Source: Chitinophagales bacterium
GTDB taxonomy: Bacteria > Bacteroidota > Bacteroidia > Chitinophagales > Saprospiraceae
NCBI GenBank assembly: GCA_013299105.1
Contig: JAAFJY010000017.1
Location: 62,001-126,000 of the forward strand
Direction of reading: 5' to 3'
DNA length: 64,000 nucleotides
The notes under the pieces are model-generated. The model was not told the DNA's origin. It was given only the letters and a program-made list of their open reading frames with translations, and did no database searches. Shown in pieces: positions 23,186 through 32,308 of this stretch; within the stretch, counting starts at the first letter, position 1, and each line of letters begins with the position of its first letter. The translations under genes were made by a program, and so were the position numbers.

Positions 23186-24907
23186 TCATGCCCTATCCCC
23201 CCATTCTTTCCATTGGTAAACCTCGCCCCCTAGAAAAACGACATAAAACCCGCGCACATCCGGACGAGAAAATCGTTCACTGCGCATGTATTCATCCAAT
23301 TGGGTTTCGGCTTGCTGGATGACTTTTTCCAGGGTTTTTTCAGCTGATTTTTTGACGTATTTTAATTCCAAAACGATGTCAAATTTGACTGGGCGGTTGG
23401 GCATTTTTTCCAGGAAAATGTCGGGATAGCCTTTTTTGGCTTCGTATTCGCTGTGGATGTAATAGGATTCGTAGGGAAAAAGCAGGCCAATCATCAGGGT
23501 TTGTAAGTGCTTTTCACCGTAAACGAGTTCATCTCGATTGGAATGATTTTCGGCCAGCACATATTCCACCAGCTTGAAGAAAGGTTCAGGGTTGGCCTCA
23601 CTAATCATGGCGGAAATGCTTTGAACGATCGGCCTTTTGGTTTTGGCAAAGCGAGTTTTGGCTAAATAAATGGAGGTAAAATACTCGAAGTAGAGCTTTT
23701 TAATGACATAATTCGGCACTTCAAAGCGCCAGCCAATGGTTGCAACCCCTCTAAAACTGAGCATCCCCATGTAAAAGAGCAAACTCAAAAAATCGTCTTC
23801 TGTAAACTCCAGTTCTAAATTATACAAATGGGTTAACGGGAAGTCAATGTACCCTTTTTCAACTAATGTCTCCAATAGTTCATATTTGGCATCCTCTTCG
23901 CCGCCTATTTTAAAAATATTTTTGATTTTTCGATAATCTGAAATCACATTGGTATCCAGCATGACCGCAGGATATTTGTTCATGATGCTGTATTCTCTCA
24001 AAAAATACAGCACCATATCGGGATTAAACAACAAGTTATGGGCATCTTCTGTAAACAAATAGCCATCATACCATGCTTCTAAATCCGCCATCATTTCAGG
24101 TATTTTCTCGCCTGGGATAGCCGATTGATGTAAAATTGCTTCCACCTCTGGATGGGTAAAGCCCATCATATCGTGAAAGATGGGGTTCAGACTAATATTG
24201 CCGCTGATGTTAAATCCACTGGTCAAGGAATCTAAAGTGATCGGAGACACACCTGTGATGAAAATTCGATCAACTATCCCCTCGCCAGTCGCGGTTTTGA
24301 AGCTTTCATAAAACTTGCCCACAAAACCATTGGTGCTCACATTGGACTTGAATCGGTCCAGGTCAAAAGACAATAATTCATTGGCAAAATGGTCGTATTC
24401 GTCAACGAGGAGATAGATCTTGTGAGGTATTTTGTTCGTTTTGGTAATGCCAAAGAGGGTTTTTACAATGGCTTCAGGGCTTTTTTGCCCCAAAATCGTA
24501 TGCTTGTCTTCTTTTGTATAAAAACTACCGTAAGCCCCCAGAAAAGTGCGTGCCCCTTCTATGACATTGGTTAGAAATACCTGGTAGGTACGTTCGAGGC
24601 TAGCAGTATCAATGCGACTAAGTTCGAAACGCAAAACCAGATAATTGTTTGCTGCTTCGGTTGGGTTCTGTCCGATGTAAAGCTTACCAAAAAGGTTTTG
24701 AAATTCATCTTTATACTCTAACCCATAATAATGATGCAAGGTACTAATAAACAAACTTTTTCCGAACCGACGCGGACGTAAAAAAATGAGGTATTTAGAA
24801 TTCCATTTTTCCAGTTTCTCAATAAAATCAGTACGATCTTGGTAGAAGTAGTTTTCCAGTATCAACTTTTTAAAATCGCTTTCACCGTATGGAATCTTGA
24901 TCATCAT
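23186..24907 (-). CDS. AAA-ATPase-like / PD-(D/E)XK nuclease-family protein
   Basis: A full-length, 573-residue member of the family whose C-terminal end opens this window. The N-terminal AAA-ATPase_like domain (PF09820) has a degenerate Walker A in RPRRFGKSLFISTL (about residues 43-56) and a Walker B region in YLLVDEYDHFANEL. The C-terminal domain is PD-(D/E)XK (KFDIVLELKYVKKSAEKTLEKV, with the E-x-K pair). These proteins are present in many copies in Bacteroidota genomes, and their biological role is not established. The start is one of two adjacent ATGs (24907/24904). It is single, with no conserved neighbour here. Confidence 0.88.
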   Translation of the reverse strand: MMIKIPYGESDFKKLILENYFYQDRTDFIEKLEKWNSKYLIFLRPRRFGKSLFISTLHHYYGLEYKDEFQNLFGKLYIGQNPTEAANNYLVLRFELSRIDTASLERTYQVFLTNVIEGARTFLGAYGSFYTKEDKHTILGQKSPEAIVKTLFGITKTNKIPHKIYLLVDEYDHFANELLSFDLDRFKSNVSTNGFVGKFYESFKTATGEGIVDRIFITGVSPITLDSLTSGFNISGNISLNPIFHDMMGFTHPEVEAILHQSAIPGEKIPEMMADLEAWYDGYLFTEDAHNLLFNPDMVLYFLREYSIMNKYPAVMLDTNVISDYRKIKNIFKIGGEEDAKYELLETLVEKGYIDFPLTHLYNLELEFTEDDFLSLLFYMGMLSFRGVATIGWRFEVPNYVIKKLYFEYFTSIYLAKTRFAKTKRPIVQSISAMISEANPEPFFKLVEYVLAENHSNRDELVYGEKHLQTLMIGLLFPYESYYIHSEYEAKKGYPDIFLEKMPNRPVKFDIVLELKYVKKSAEKTLEKVIQQAETQLDEYMRSERFSRPDVRGFYVVFLGGEVYQWKEWGDRA

Positions 24908-25291
24908 CCAGTTATTTGCACGTAAAAGTACAAAATGTTGGCGCTGTTTACAAGTTTACACTAAACGAATAAGGGTAACGTTGAAACCCTTCCTAGCCTA
25001 TACACTCCAGCGGCCACAGATTGGATCCTGTTCCGCCCCCAAACCTCCAAACTGACTGGCGGAACGATGTAAGCTTGTTCTGCCTCAAAAATCTAAAGTA
25101 CATAAAGTCCATTTGTCATAGGGCTTGTAATTAGGGAACAAACGAAAAATAGGATACCCAAATCAACTGTTCATCGGCATCATTCAGGCGGGGTCTTTTC
25201 AACATTTCAACCCTTCAACATTTCAACTATCCAAGGGTTCTTGTGAAACCTTGAACTTGCGCCTTGGGTATGTTTTTATTTAAAAACTCCC
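24908..25291. other. Intergenic region without a gene
   Basis: I see no gene in these 384 bases. The recognisable content is a CAACATTTCAACCCTTCAAC tract at about 25200-25230, a member of the TTGAA/TTCAA repeat class that recurs at 12.75, 14.65, 57.23 and 60.34 kb. The stretch ends at the 3' end of the fucosidase gene. Confidence 0.5.
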
Positions 25292-26725
25292 TTATTGGCT
25301 GATCTTAAAAACCCAGGCATAGTCCACCAATTTTTGCTTGTTGATGTTGAGGGGTATTTCAATTTTAATTTTATCGCCGGATGCGGTCCATTTCAGGTTT
25401 TCCGCAGCCCCGATTAGGCTGATTTTGGTATTGCTGGTGATTTTTAGGTTATTGATTTCTACCGATTTTGGCAATTGCTCCCCTTCGTCGGCGCGGTAAA
25501 TGGCATAGCTGGTACTACCTTTGCGCGTAAATTCAAATTTGCCCTGTTTACCAATTTTATTATCCCCCTCCGTACCATAAATCGCTTCACCGTTTAATGC
25601 CATCCATTGCCCAATTTCGGCTAAACGGGTGTATGCTTCGGCGTGAAAATCACCTTCGGGGCTGGGTGCAATATTGAGCAATAAGTTGCCATTTTTGGAA
25701 GCGATATCTACCAAAAGGTGAATGATTTTACGAGCCGATTTGTAATTTTCTTTGGGGATGTAACTCCATGAATCACCTAGGGTCATGCAAGTTTCCCAGG
25801 GGATAGCCATGTAAGTATCGGGGATTTGATGTTCTGGGGTGACATAATTTTCAAATTCTCCCGTCACCGTTCGGTCTACTACAATCAGGCCGGGCTGTAG
25901 TTCTCGACCGCGTTTGGCAATCCGGGCCATGTCGATGTCTTGATCAAAAGGGATGGTTTTTTGCCAAGAAATGCTTGTATCTATGGTGCTAAAAGGACGT
26001 ACCCAACCGCCATCGAGCCAGAGAATATCTATTTTGCCATAATCGGTCATCAACTCTTCGATTTGGTTGTAGGTAAATTGCTTAAAGCGGTTCCAGGTGT
26101 CGGGGTATTTCTTTGGCGGGTAGCTGGAGTTCCGATCTTTGGGCGGAAAATACGACCACCAATAATCGGGGCAATGCCAGTCCGGTTTTGAAAAATAAGC
26201 ACCAGTCATAAAACCTTCGTTGCGAAAGGCATTGAACACCTCTTTGGCCACATTGCTGCGCGGGTTGGTTTGAAAAGGTGTTTTGGTGATTTTATAATCG
26301 GTGTATTTGCTGTCGAACATGCAAAAACCGTCGTGGTGTTTGGTCGTAAATACCACGTATTTCATCCCGGCCCCTTTGGCGGCGTTTGCCCATTTTTCGG
26401 GCTTAAATTGGGTCGGATTGAAGGTATATTGCAGGGCCTCGTAAGCTTTTTTATACTCGTACCAATTGTCTTTGTATGGTCCACGGCGTTCGCACCAGCC
26501 TTCGTCTTCGGGGCAAAGACTCCAACTTTCCACAATACCCCATTGACTGTAGGTGCCCCAGTGCATCAGCAGACCAAATTTGTGGTTACTCCAGGTTTTG
26601 AGCTTGGTCTGAACCAAGGGGTCGGTTGGTTGGATGTACCCTTTGTGGTTTTGTTCGCTGTGTTGTTGCGCGTTTAGTGCGGTTAAGCAAGCCAGAACAG
26701 CACCCAAAATGAGTAGTTTTTTCAT
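25292..26725 (-). CDS. Alpha-L-fucosidase, GH29
   Basis: A 477-residue exported glycosidase that removes terminal alpha-L-fucose. The signal peptide is MKKLLILGAVLACLTALNAQ; the start at 26725 is chosen for it. GH29 landmarks are KFGLLMHWGTYSQWGIVESW, KYVVFTTKHHDGFCMFDS (the H-H-D-G motif), and DILWLDGGWV with the nucleophile Asp in W-L-D-G. A short C-terminal beta domain follows. It is the last gene of the minus-strand glycan locus that runs from 48.6 kb. The gap to the GH31 gene is ~350 bases and holds a repeat, so it may also have its own promoter. Confidence 0.94.
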   Translation of the reverse strand: MKKLLILGAVLACLTALNAQQHSEQNHKGYIQPTDPLVQTKLKTWSNHKFGLLMHWGTYSQWGIVESWSLCPEDEGWCERRGPYKDNWYEYKKAYEALQYTFNPTQFKPEKWANAAKGAGMKYVVFTTKHHDGFCMFDSKYTDYKITKTPFQTNPRSNVAKEVFNAFRNEGFMTGAYFSKPDWHCPDYWWSYFPPKDRNSSYPPKKYPDTWNRFKQFTYNQIEELMTDYGKIDILWLDGGWVRPFSTIDTSISWQKTIPFDQDIDMARIAKRGRELQPGLIVVDRTVTGEFENYVTPEHQIPDTYMAIPWETCMTLGDSWSYIPKENYKSARKIIHLLVDIASKNGNLLLNIAPSPEGDFHAEAYTRLAEIGQWMALNGEAIYGTEGDNKIGKQGKFEFTRKGSTSYAIYRADEGEQLPKSVEINNLKITSNTKISLIGAAENLKWTASGDKIKIEIPLNINKQKLVDYAWVFKISQ

Positions 26726-26876
26726 GTCAAAAATATTTAATGGTTCTACACAATTGGTTTGTCTTTCAACCATGTGTCCAAAGACCCAAAAGAGAAAATT
26801 AAACTAAGTGGTCCTTAGTTAGAAGTTTGATTATACTCGTCCACTACTGGTTTTGTGATATCATAAGCATTCTAAC

Positions 26877-26987
26877 AATGCCACCGCTACGCGGTTCTGA
26901 GACGACTATGACCTCCTTTTTCTACCATAATGCCACCGCTACGCGGTTTTTGAATGAAAAAAGCCCGTAGGGCTGGCATTGTGGTAG
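26877..26987 (+). repeat. Palindromic dispersed repeat between GH29 and GH31
   Basis: AATGCCACCGCTACGCGGTT occurs exactly at 26877-26896 and 26929-26948; its core ACCGC/GCGGT is itself a hairpin. CTACCATAATGCCA (26922-26935) and TGGCATTGTGGTAG (26974-26987) are inverted arms with one mismatch, enclosing GCCCGTAGGGC. The 353-base gap (26726-27078) has no gene. This looks like a short non-coding repeat unit with a truncated second copy. Confidence 0.6.
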
Positions 26988-27078
26988 CAAAGGCAAGGAA
27001 AATTTCTTCAAAATGGCGTAGCCATGACATTAGAACATTAGATTGAATTGCACAAAATCTATGGTGGTTGAGTATAGC

Positions 27079-29244
27079 TTAGTTCCCCATGGTCATAAAC
27101 ACCCATGTTACCTCCTTTGCATAGCCGAACGGTTTGCCGGGGGCAGGGACGCTCATTGTCCCCTGCAACTTCCCATCAGCTCCTTTGAGCACCGACAAAG
27201 GGGTAAAAGAGTATTGGCCTTTCTCGTGATCGAAACTTGTTCCGTCGTCGTCATATAGTTGGAAGCTTCCCGTAGCGGTGCCGTAGTGGCGCACGGTAAG
27301 CGGCAGTGTGGTTTCAGCTTTAGGCACCTGATTACGTACAGGAATCATCGGAATAATGCCACCGTCTTTTACAAAAAGCGGGATTTTATCCAAACTTGGA
27401 GTGATGGTAATGACCTGGTTTTCACCGATTTCCTTACCCGTATAAAAATCATACCACTTGCCTTGTGGAAGATAAACTTCACGGCTTTTTTCACCTGCAA
27501 ACATGGGTGCTACCAATAAATAATCCCCCATCATGTACTGATCATTTATATCTTTTCTAAGGCTCATGGCGTACGGATTGTCCGTGGTATTGAGCTTACC
27601 GGCCTCTGGCTCAAGTTTAAAGCCAAATCCTTCGACCAAATTCATGGCGCGGAACGGCGGTTTACCTTCAAACCGATACTGTGCAAAGGTGGAGTACAGA
27701 TAAGGCAGCAGTTGCATCCGCAGGTTGGCGACGTCGCTGACCGCTTTTTCTACTTCCGGGAAGGTCCAGGGTTTGGTACCATCGGCCCAGGCATTAATCA
27801 TCGCCATTGGTGAAAAACAAACTGATTGCATGCGCCGCACCCACTCCTCTGGAGAGCTAGACGCCCGGACTTCTGGTGTCCAGAGCACCCCAATAAAACT
27901 GCTGTTCACCAATGCAGTGATAAAGTCCCGGTGGCTGTAATAATCGTTATAGATCACGTAGGGCAAATTGCTCGCCCCAGCATTGGATGCCCGTACTAAG
28001 CCGTAAGTACGCTTGTTGATTTCTTTAAACCACTCGGCGGTCATTTGCTGCACCATCAGGCCATAGGTTTGGCGCATTTGTTCGGCGTCAGTTCCAGATG
28101 GAAAAGTGGCCACATCGGGCCAAACCCAAGTGTCGAAACCATCCACTTCATCTATTTTATAGCCGCCCACCCCCATATCGAGATGGTGGCGCATAAAATG
28201 CTCCTTGAACAGTTGGCGGGCTTGCGGCATGGTAAAATCGGGTACAATGCCGTTCCAAACGGTGTGAGAACCAGTAAAAGGTTTGATTTTTGAATACAGC
28301 GATGCTTTCGGCGATACGTAGGGATTGAGCCAGAGGTTAGCACTGATGCCCTTGTCGGCCAATTTTTGCAGAAAATCTTTGGGGTTGGGAAAACGCGTTT
28401 TGTCCCACTCAAAGGTACAGGGGTAGGACATCGAGTGCCAGCCCGGCTCCACGCCAATGAAGGTAAGCGGGAATTGATGTTCTTCAAACTGTTGTACTTC
28501 TTTCAAAATATCCTCCTGCGAATACAAAGTGGGTACGCGCTGGGTGAATCCCAATCCCCATTTGGGTGGCAAATAACCGCCGCCGTTCATCAGGTTGTAG
28601 CGCTGTACGGCATGCATGGGCGTAGGCCCACCAAAAACGTAAAGGGTGGCACCCTCGGCAGGAACCAGCATCTCGACAGCATCCGAATAGGGCTGTGCGG
28701 TCCAGTTCTTATCCGTATTGCGGTCTTGCAATATGGGCGGGTGTTTCGTATCTACCCGCGTGGCCGTCCCTGCATAAACGGTGATGTACCTTGCCGCATC
28801 AACCAATACACCATAACCTTTCGAAGACACATAAAACGGCACTGGCGCATGGGTGCGACCATTGTCCTGGCCCCCGTAGTGGTCAACATGCAAATTCATA
28901 ATACGCCCCCGCTGATTGACCGACTGAAAGTTCAGTCCCAATCCAAACACTTGCTCACCTTCATCCAAGGGGAACCTCAAGTACGTTTTTCCGCCGATGA
29001 CCTTTGTGCTGATCTCGGCCTTTTCCAAAGGAAAGATGGCTTTCGGCAACTTAGCCAATGCTTCTCTGGCAGGTTGGATGGCCGCAGCACCAAGCAGGCT
29101 TATTTTTTCGGGTTTCCCAACGGAGTTTTTCCAGATACCGGGGTAAACTTCCTGCCATCGTGGTACCGTTTGGGCCGGTAAGGCATGAAACGCAATACTC
29201 AATGCAAGTGATAGCGTGAAAACTATTTTCTTCGTGATAGTCAT
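27079..29244 (-). CDS. Glycoside hydrolase family 31 (alpha-glucosidase/xylosidase type)
   Basis: A 721-residue exported enzyme with a signal peptide to about residue 24 (ALPAQ). The N-terminal beta-sandwich contains RFPLDEGEQVFGLGLNFQS and a GH31-typical GGPTPMHAVQRYN. The barrel has GLGFTQRVPTLYSQEDIL, PLTFIGVEPGWHS and the nucleophile strand GGYKIDEVDGFD (Asp in K-I-D-E), and YNDYYSHRDF probably holds the acid/base Asp. The C-terminal beta domains end in a DUF5110-like part (YDDDGTSFDHEKGQYSF). GH31 acts on alpha-glucosides, alpha-xylosides or alpha-galactosides; which one is not decidable here. It belongs to the glycan locus between GH29 and the cytochrome gene. Confidence 0.92.
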   Translation of the reverse strand: MTITKKIVFTLSLALSIAFHALPAQTVPRWQEVYPGIWKNSVGKPEKISLLGAAAIQPAREALAKLPKAIFPLEKAEISTKVIGGKTYLRFPLDEGEQVFGLGLNFQSVNQRGRIMNLHVDHYGGQDNGRTHAPVPFYVSSKGYGVLVDAARYITVYAGTATRVDTKHPPILQDRNTDKNWTAQPYSDAVEMLVPAEGATLYVFGGPTPMHAVQRYNLMNGGGYLPPKWGLGFTQRVPTLYSQEDILKEVQQFEEHQFPLTFIGVEPGWHSMSYPCTFEWDKTRFPNPKDFLQKLADKGISANLWLNPYVSPKASLYSKIKPFTGSHTVWNGIVPDFTMPQARQLFKEHFMRHHLDMGVGGYKIDEVDGFDTWVWPDVATFPSGTDAEQMRQTYGLMVQQMTAEWFKEINKRTYGLVRASNAGASNLPYVIYNDYYSHRDFITALVNSSFIGVLWTPEVRASSSPEEWVRRMQSVCFSPMAMINAWADGTKPWTFPEVEKAVSDVANLRMQLLPYLYSTFAQYRFEGKPPFRAMNLVEGFGFKLEPEAGKLNTTDNPYAMSLRKDINDQYMMGDYLLVAPMFAGEKSREVYLPQGKWYDFYTGKEIGENQVITITPSLDKIPLFVKDGGIIPMIPVRNQVPKAETTLPLTVRHYGTATGSFQLYDDDGTSFDHEKGQYSFTPLSVLKGADGKLQGTMSVPAPGKPFGYAKEVTWVFMTMGN

Positions 29245-29320
29245 GCCTATGCTTGTTTTGGTTTTTCAATTGATAATGGTGGAGCCAAAGTGCGACCGCC
29301 CGGTTTTCCATTTTTTGTCT

Positions 29321-31468
29321 TCAATTCACAAACACCTCATCCACAAAAAACCAGCCTTTATCACCTTTTCCGGGATGCCAAGTTGGTAGTTTTTGTACCG
29401 ATTTACCGACTAATTTCAAGACGCGTACTTGTTTTGGATTAAAACTACATTCAAAACCTTGTAAATTCATGGGTGAAATTTTATCAGGTTGTTGAGGATT
29501 AAGCGTTTTTAATAAAACCAAATCCGAGGCGCTGCTGCCACCCCACACTTGTAGTTCCGTTGGGGGCATGATGTAACTGCCAATATCGATCAGGGCGCTA
29601 AAAGTGACTTTTGAAACGCGAATAGGCTGATTAAAATAAGCATAGCCTTCAAAAAAGGTCTCTTTAAAGCCCAGCCATTTGCCACTTTTAAAGTTTTTAT
29701 CGCCCAATTTTCCATCAAACAGCATCTTGCCTTTGCCCGAATATTGCGGATGTGGCTGCTGTGCCAAACGTATGGAATCTGCCCTAAAACCTGCCCGATA
29801 GAATTGTTGGGTCAGCGTATCGCTGCTGATCCACCCGTCAAGATAGACTTTGGCGTTCAGAACGGCGGTTTTATTGATCAGAATGCCCTCCTCGGTGTAG
29901 ATGGGTGAGGTCAGGCTATCGGGTGCCGTACCATCCAAGGTGTAGCGAATGACCGCTCCATTTACGTAGTGTTTCAGTTTGATTTTGGTATCTTCTTGAA
30001 AAACCTGCATGTCGTCATTGACCAATATCGGCATACTCAATTGGGCAATGACAGTATCCCCGTCAAAACCCGTTTCGATGTCCGTTCTAGACAATACGGA
30101 TTTTAAAGCCATGATGTCTTTTTTAGCAAGACTGACATTCCACAACTTCAGCGCTTTTAGTGCAGGCCAATCTTTTAAGGCCGCTAAGTCTGCATTTTTG
30201 AGCTTGGTACCAGAGAGCGACAAGGTGTGCAGGAATTTAAGGTTTTTAAGCTCGTTTAGGGTTCTACCCGTAATTTGGGTAAAAGACAAATTGAGTTTTC
30301 TCAGGTTTTCGAAACCTGCAATCGTTTTTAAATCTTCGTCCTTAACCGGCATTTTATTCAGATTCAACTGTACAATCTGCGTATTTATGTCTTGCAACGC
30401 TTTCAATTGCGTATTGTCAAACTGCGATGCTCCGAAGAAATCAACACTTAATGCGGGTGAACCCAAAGCCAAAGGAGCGATAACCCGATAATTGGTATTC
30501 AATTTTTTAATCGTCCCTTCATTTGCCGCTTTAAAGGTATAGGTTTCTACCTCGCTCGTTTTGAGCAGGGATTCAGCCAATATTTTCAAGGGATCGCTAC
30601 CGGCCAATTCATTTACTTTTTGCTTAAAATCGGCCCCACTTTTTATCCAATAGCGTAAAATAGCTATTTCATCACTGGTCAATTGGGGTTTTCCAGCGGG
30701 GGGCATGTGTTCTTTGGCGTCCATCGGCAAATGAATGCGATGTACCAGCAAACCTAAATCGGCGCTATCTGCGTTCCATAATTTGCCGTGTTTGCCACCT
30801 TTCAGCAGTTGCTCTGGAGTTTCCATGAGCAATTCGCCTTTTGATTTTTGGCTATTGTGACAATTGATGCACTTTTTTTCTAAAATGGGTTTTACCAAAT
30901 CCGTAAACACCACCGCATCTTCCAAAGGTACTTTTGCCTCTTCGTTTTTGGATTGTAGCGGGGCGGTCAAAAAGTCTTCGCCATGCGTAATGTTCGCGCC
31001 CTGATGCCCCGCCAGGATAATGGCCGCAAGGCTCGCCCCACTCACCAAACGCGAGAGCAATAGAGACGCTCGAATGGTTTTTTTAAACGTAAACCAGCCA
31101 AATGCGGCCGTGGAAACGACTACGCCCGTCCATTTGTGCCATGCAATCGCTTCGGCATTGTAGCCCTCTTCCTGCGATAAAAACAAGCCCATCAAGGCCG
31201 ACAATGCCGCCGTAATTGCAGCAGACAGCAGTAAATAATCGCCGATTTCGGTTTTTAATGATTCCTCCTTGGTGGCTATTTTTTTAGGTAAAAACAACTC
31301 CCAAACCGCAGCAATCACCAATAAAACAATGGGAAAATGCAGCAATAAAGGGTGCATCCGCCCCACAACCTGCAACCAAGAGGGGATCAGCAACGACTCG
31401 CTAAAAAGTACCAGAAAGACCAATAGGCTATTGATACCCAAGGTTATATTGTAAACTACGTTTTTCAT
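29321..31468 (-). CDS. Membrane c-type cytochrome with LRR and hexosaminidase-C-like domains
   Basis: A 715-residue multi-domain protein; ATG 31468 is taken rather than TTG 31477. Residues ~1-150 form four membrane helices of a DUF2231-type domain (GRMHPLLLHFPIVLL). A haem-c motif CINCH in KKCINCHNSQKSKGELLM is followed by the usual PSCyt1-like HIHLPMDAKEHMPPAGKPQL. A leucine-rich stretch (~360-450, LRKLNLSFTQITGRTL) comes next, then a chitobiase/hexosaminidase C-terminal-like domain (IRYTLDGTAPDS) and a discoidin-like end (WHPGKGDKGWFFVDEV). It is probably an inner-membrane redox protein facing the periplasm. The last two domains are duplicated in the neighbouring gene at 31523. Confidence 0.85.
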   Translation of the reverse strand: MKNVVYNITLGINSLLVFLVLFSESLLIPSWLQVVGRMHPLLLHFPIVLLVIAAVWELFLPKKIATKEESLKTEIGDYLLLSAAITAALSALMGLFLSQEEGYNAEAIAWHKWTGVVVSTAAFGWFTFKKTIRASLLLSRLVSGASLAAIILAGHQGANITHGEDFLTAPLQSKNEEAKVPLEDAVVFTDLVKPILEKKCINCHNSQKSKGELLMETPEQLLKGGKHGKLWNADSADLGLLVHRIHLPMDAKEHMPPAGKPQLTSDEIAILRYWIKSGADFKQKVNELAGSDPLKILAESLLKTSEVETYTFKAANEGTIKKLNTNYRVIAPLALGSPALSVDFFGASQFDNTQLKALQDINTQIVQLNLNKMPVKDEDLKTIAGFENLRKLNLSFTQITGRTLNELKNLKFLHTLSLSGTKLKNADLAALKDWPALKALKLWNVSLAKKDIMALKSVLSRTDIETGFDGDTVIAQLSMPILVNDDMQVFQEDTKIKLKHYVNGAVIRYTLDGTAPDSLTSPIYTEEGILINKTAVLNAKVYLDGWISSDTLTQQFYRAGFRADSIRLAQQPHPQYSGKGKMLFDGKLGDKNFKSGKWLGFKETFFEGYAYFNQPIRVSKVTFSALIDIGSYIMPPTELQVWGGSSASDLVLLKTLNPQQPDKISPMNLQGFECSFNPKQVRVLKLVGKSVQKLPTWHPGKGDKGWFFVDEVFVN

Positions 31469-31522
31469 GCAATTCAAAGTTAGTCAGGCTTTCTGAGAGA
31501 CTTGGAAAGTCTACACGGTACC

Positions 31523-32308
31523 TTAATACGCTTTTACCTCATCTATAAAAATCCAACTCTTGTTTCCCTTTCCGGCGTGCCAATCGGGAATTTGTTTGAC
31601 CAAATGCAGTTGAATCTTGAGTTGATCTGTTTTGATGCCGCTTTTCAGGGCAAATACAATGGGCACACAAGCAGCTCCGCTGACCTTGTTATCCTGTTTG
31701 AATGCTTTGTTGTCAACGAGTTGAAATGCATCGTTTTTAAAAGCATATACTTCTATTTTTTTGGGTAAAAAAATCCAGGAGCCATAGTCGCGTAAAAGAT
31801 TCACCAACACGTTTTTGACCTTTTCTTTTTTGTGCAAATGCATCACAATTTCGACGGTATCCTTCTGAAAACCCAACCAGGTTTTGCTCGATAGATTGGT
31901 TGATCCGCCTTTGTTGTCGATCAGGGTCATTGCGCCTGTACCTTTATATTTTTGATTGGGCGCGGTGTTTTCAAGCGATTCTATCGGCAAGCCATCTTTG
32001 ATAAAAGTTGCTTCTATCACATCGGAGGGCTTGTAAACTTTACTAAATACCCGCGCTTTGACAGTTGTGAACCCCTTGGTAATCCGCACGGGCTGCGTAT
32101 ACAGCGGTGCGTTTTCGGTGGGTTCCTGCCCATCTAAAGTATAGCGTATTTGGGTATTCGGTTCCGCAAAAGCCATTTCAACGGCCACCTCATTGGTGAA
32201 AAACACGGAGGGGTATTGCAGCAAAGGCCGAGCCAGTTGGAAGTTGTCCTGAGCGTTTGTAGAAACGGTATAGAGGAGTAACAGCGTTGGTAAAATCCAA
32301 ATTTTCAT
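31523..32308 (-). CDS. Secreted hexosaminidase-C-like / discoidin-like protein
   Basis: A 261-residue protein with signal peptide MKIWILPTLLLLYTVSTNAQ. It consists of the chitobiase/beta-hexosaminidase C-terminal-like fold (IRYTLDGQEPTENAPLYTQP) and a discoidin-like module ending DWHAGKGNKSWIFIDEVKAY. Both match the C-terminal third of the adjacent cytochrome gene, so one arose from the other by duplication. There is no catalytic domain, so it is probably a carbohydrate-binding or assembly factor. Its ATG overlaps the stop of the NHL gene by four bases, which shows translational coupling. The start at 32308 was chosen for the signal peptide. Confidence 0.82.
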   Translation of the reverse strand: MKIWILPTLLLLYTVSTNAQDNFQLARPLLQYPSVFFTNEVAVEMAFAEPNTQIRYTLDGQEPTENAPLYTQPVRITKGFTTVKARVFSKVYKPSDVIEATFIKDGLPIESLENTAPNQKYKGTGAMTLIDNKGGSTNLSSKTWLGFQKDTVEIVMHLHKKEKVKNVLVNLLRDYGSWIFLPKKIEVYAFKNDAFQLVDNKAFKQDNKVSGAACVPIVFALKSGIKTDQLKIQLHLVKQIPDWHAGKGNKSWIFIDEVKAY

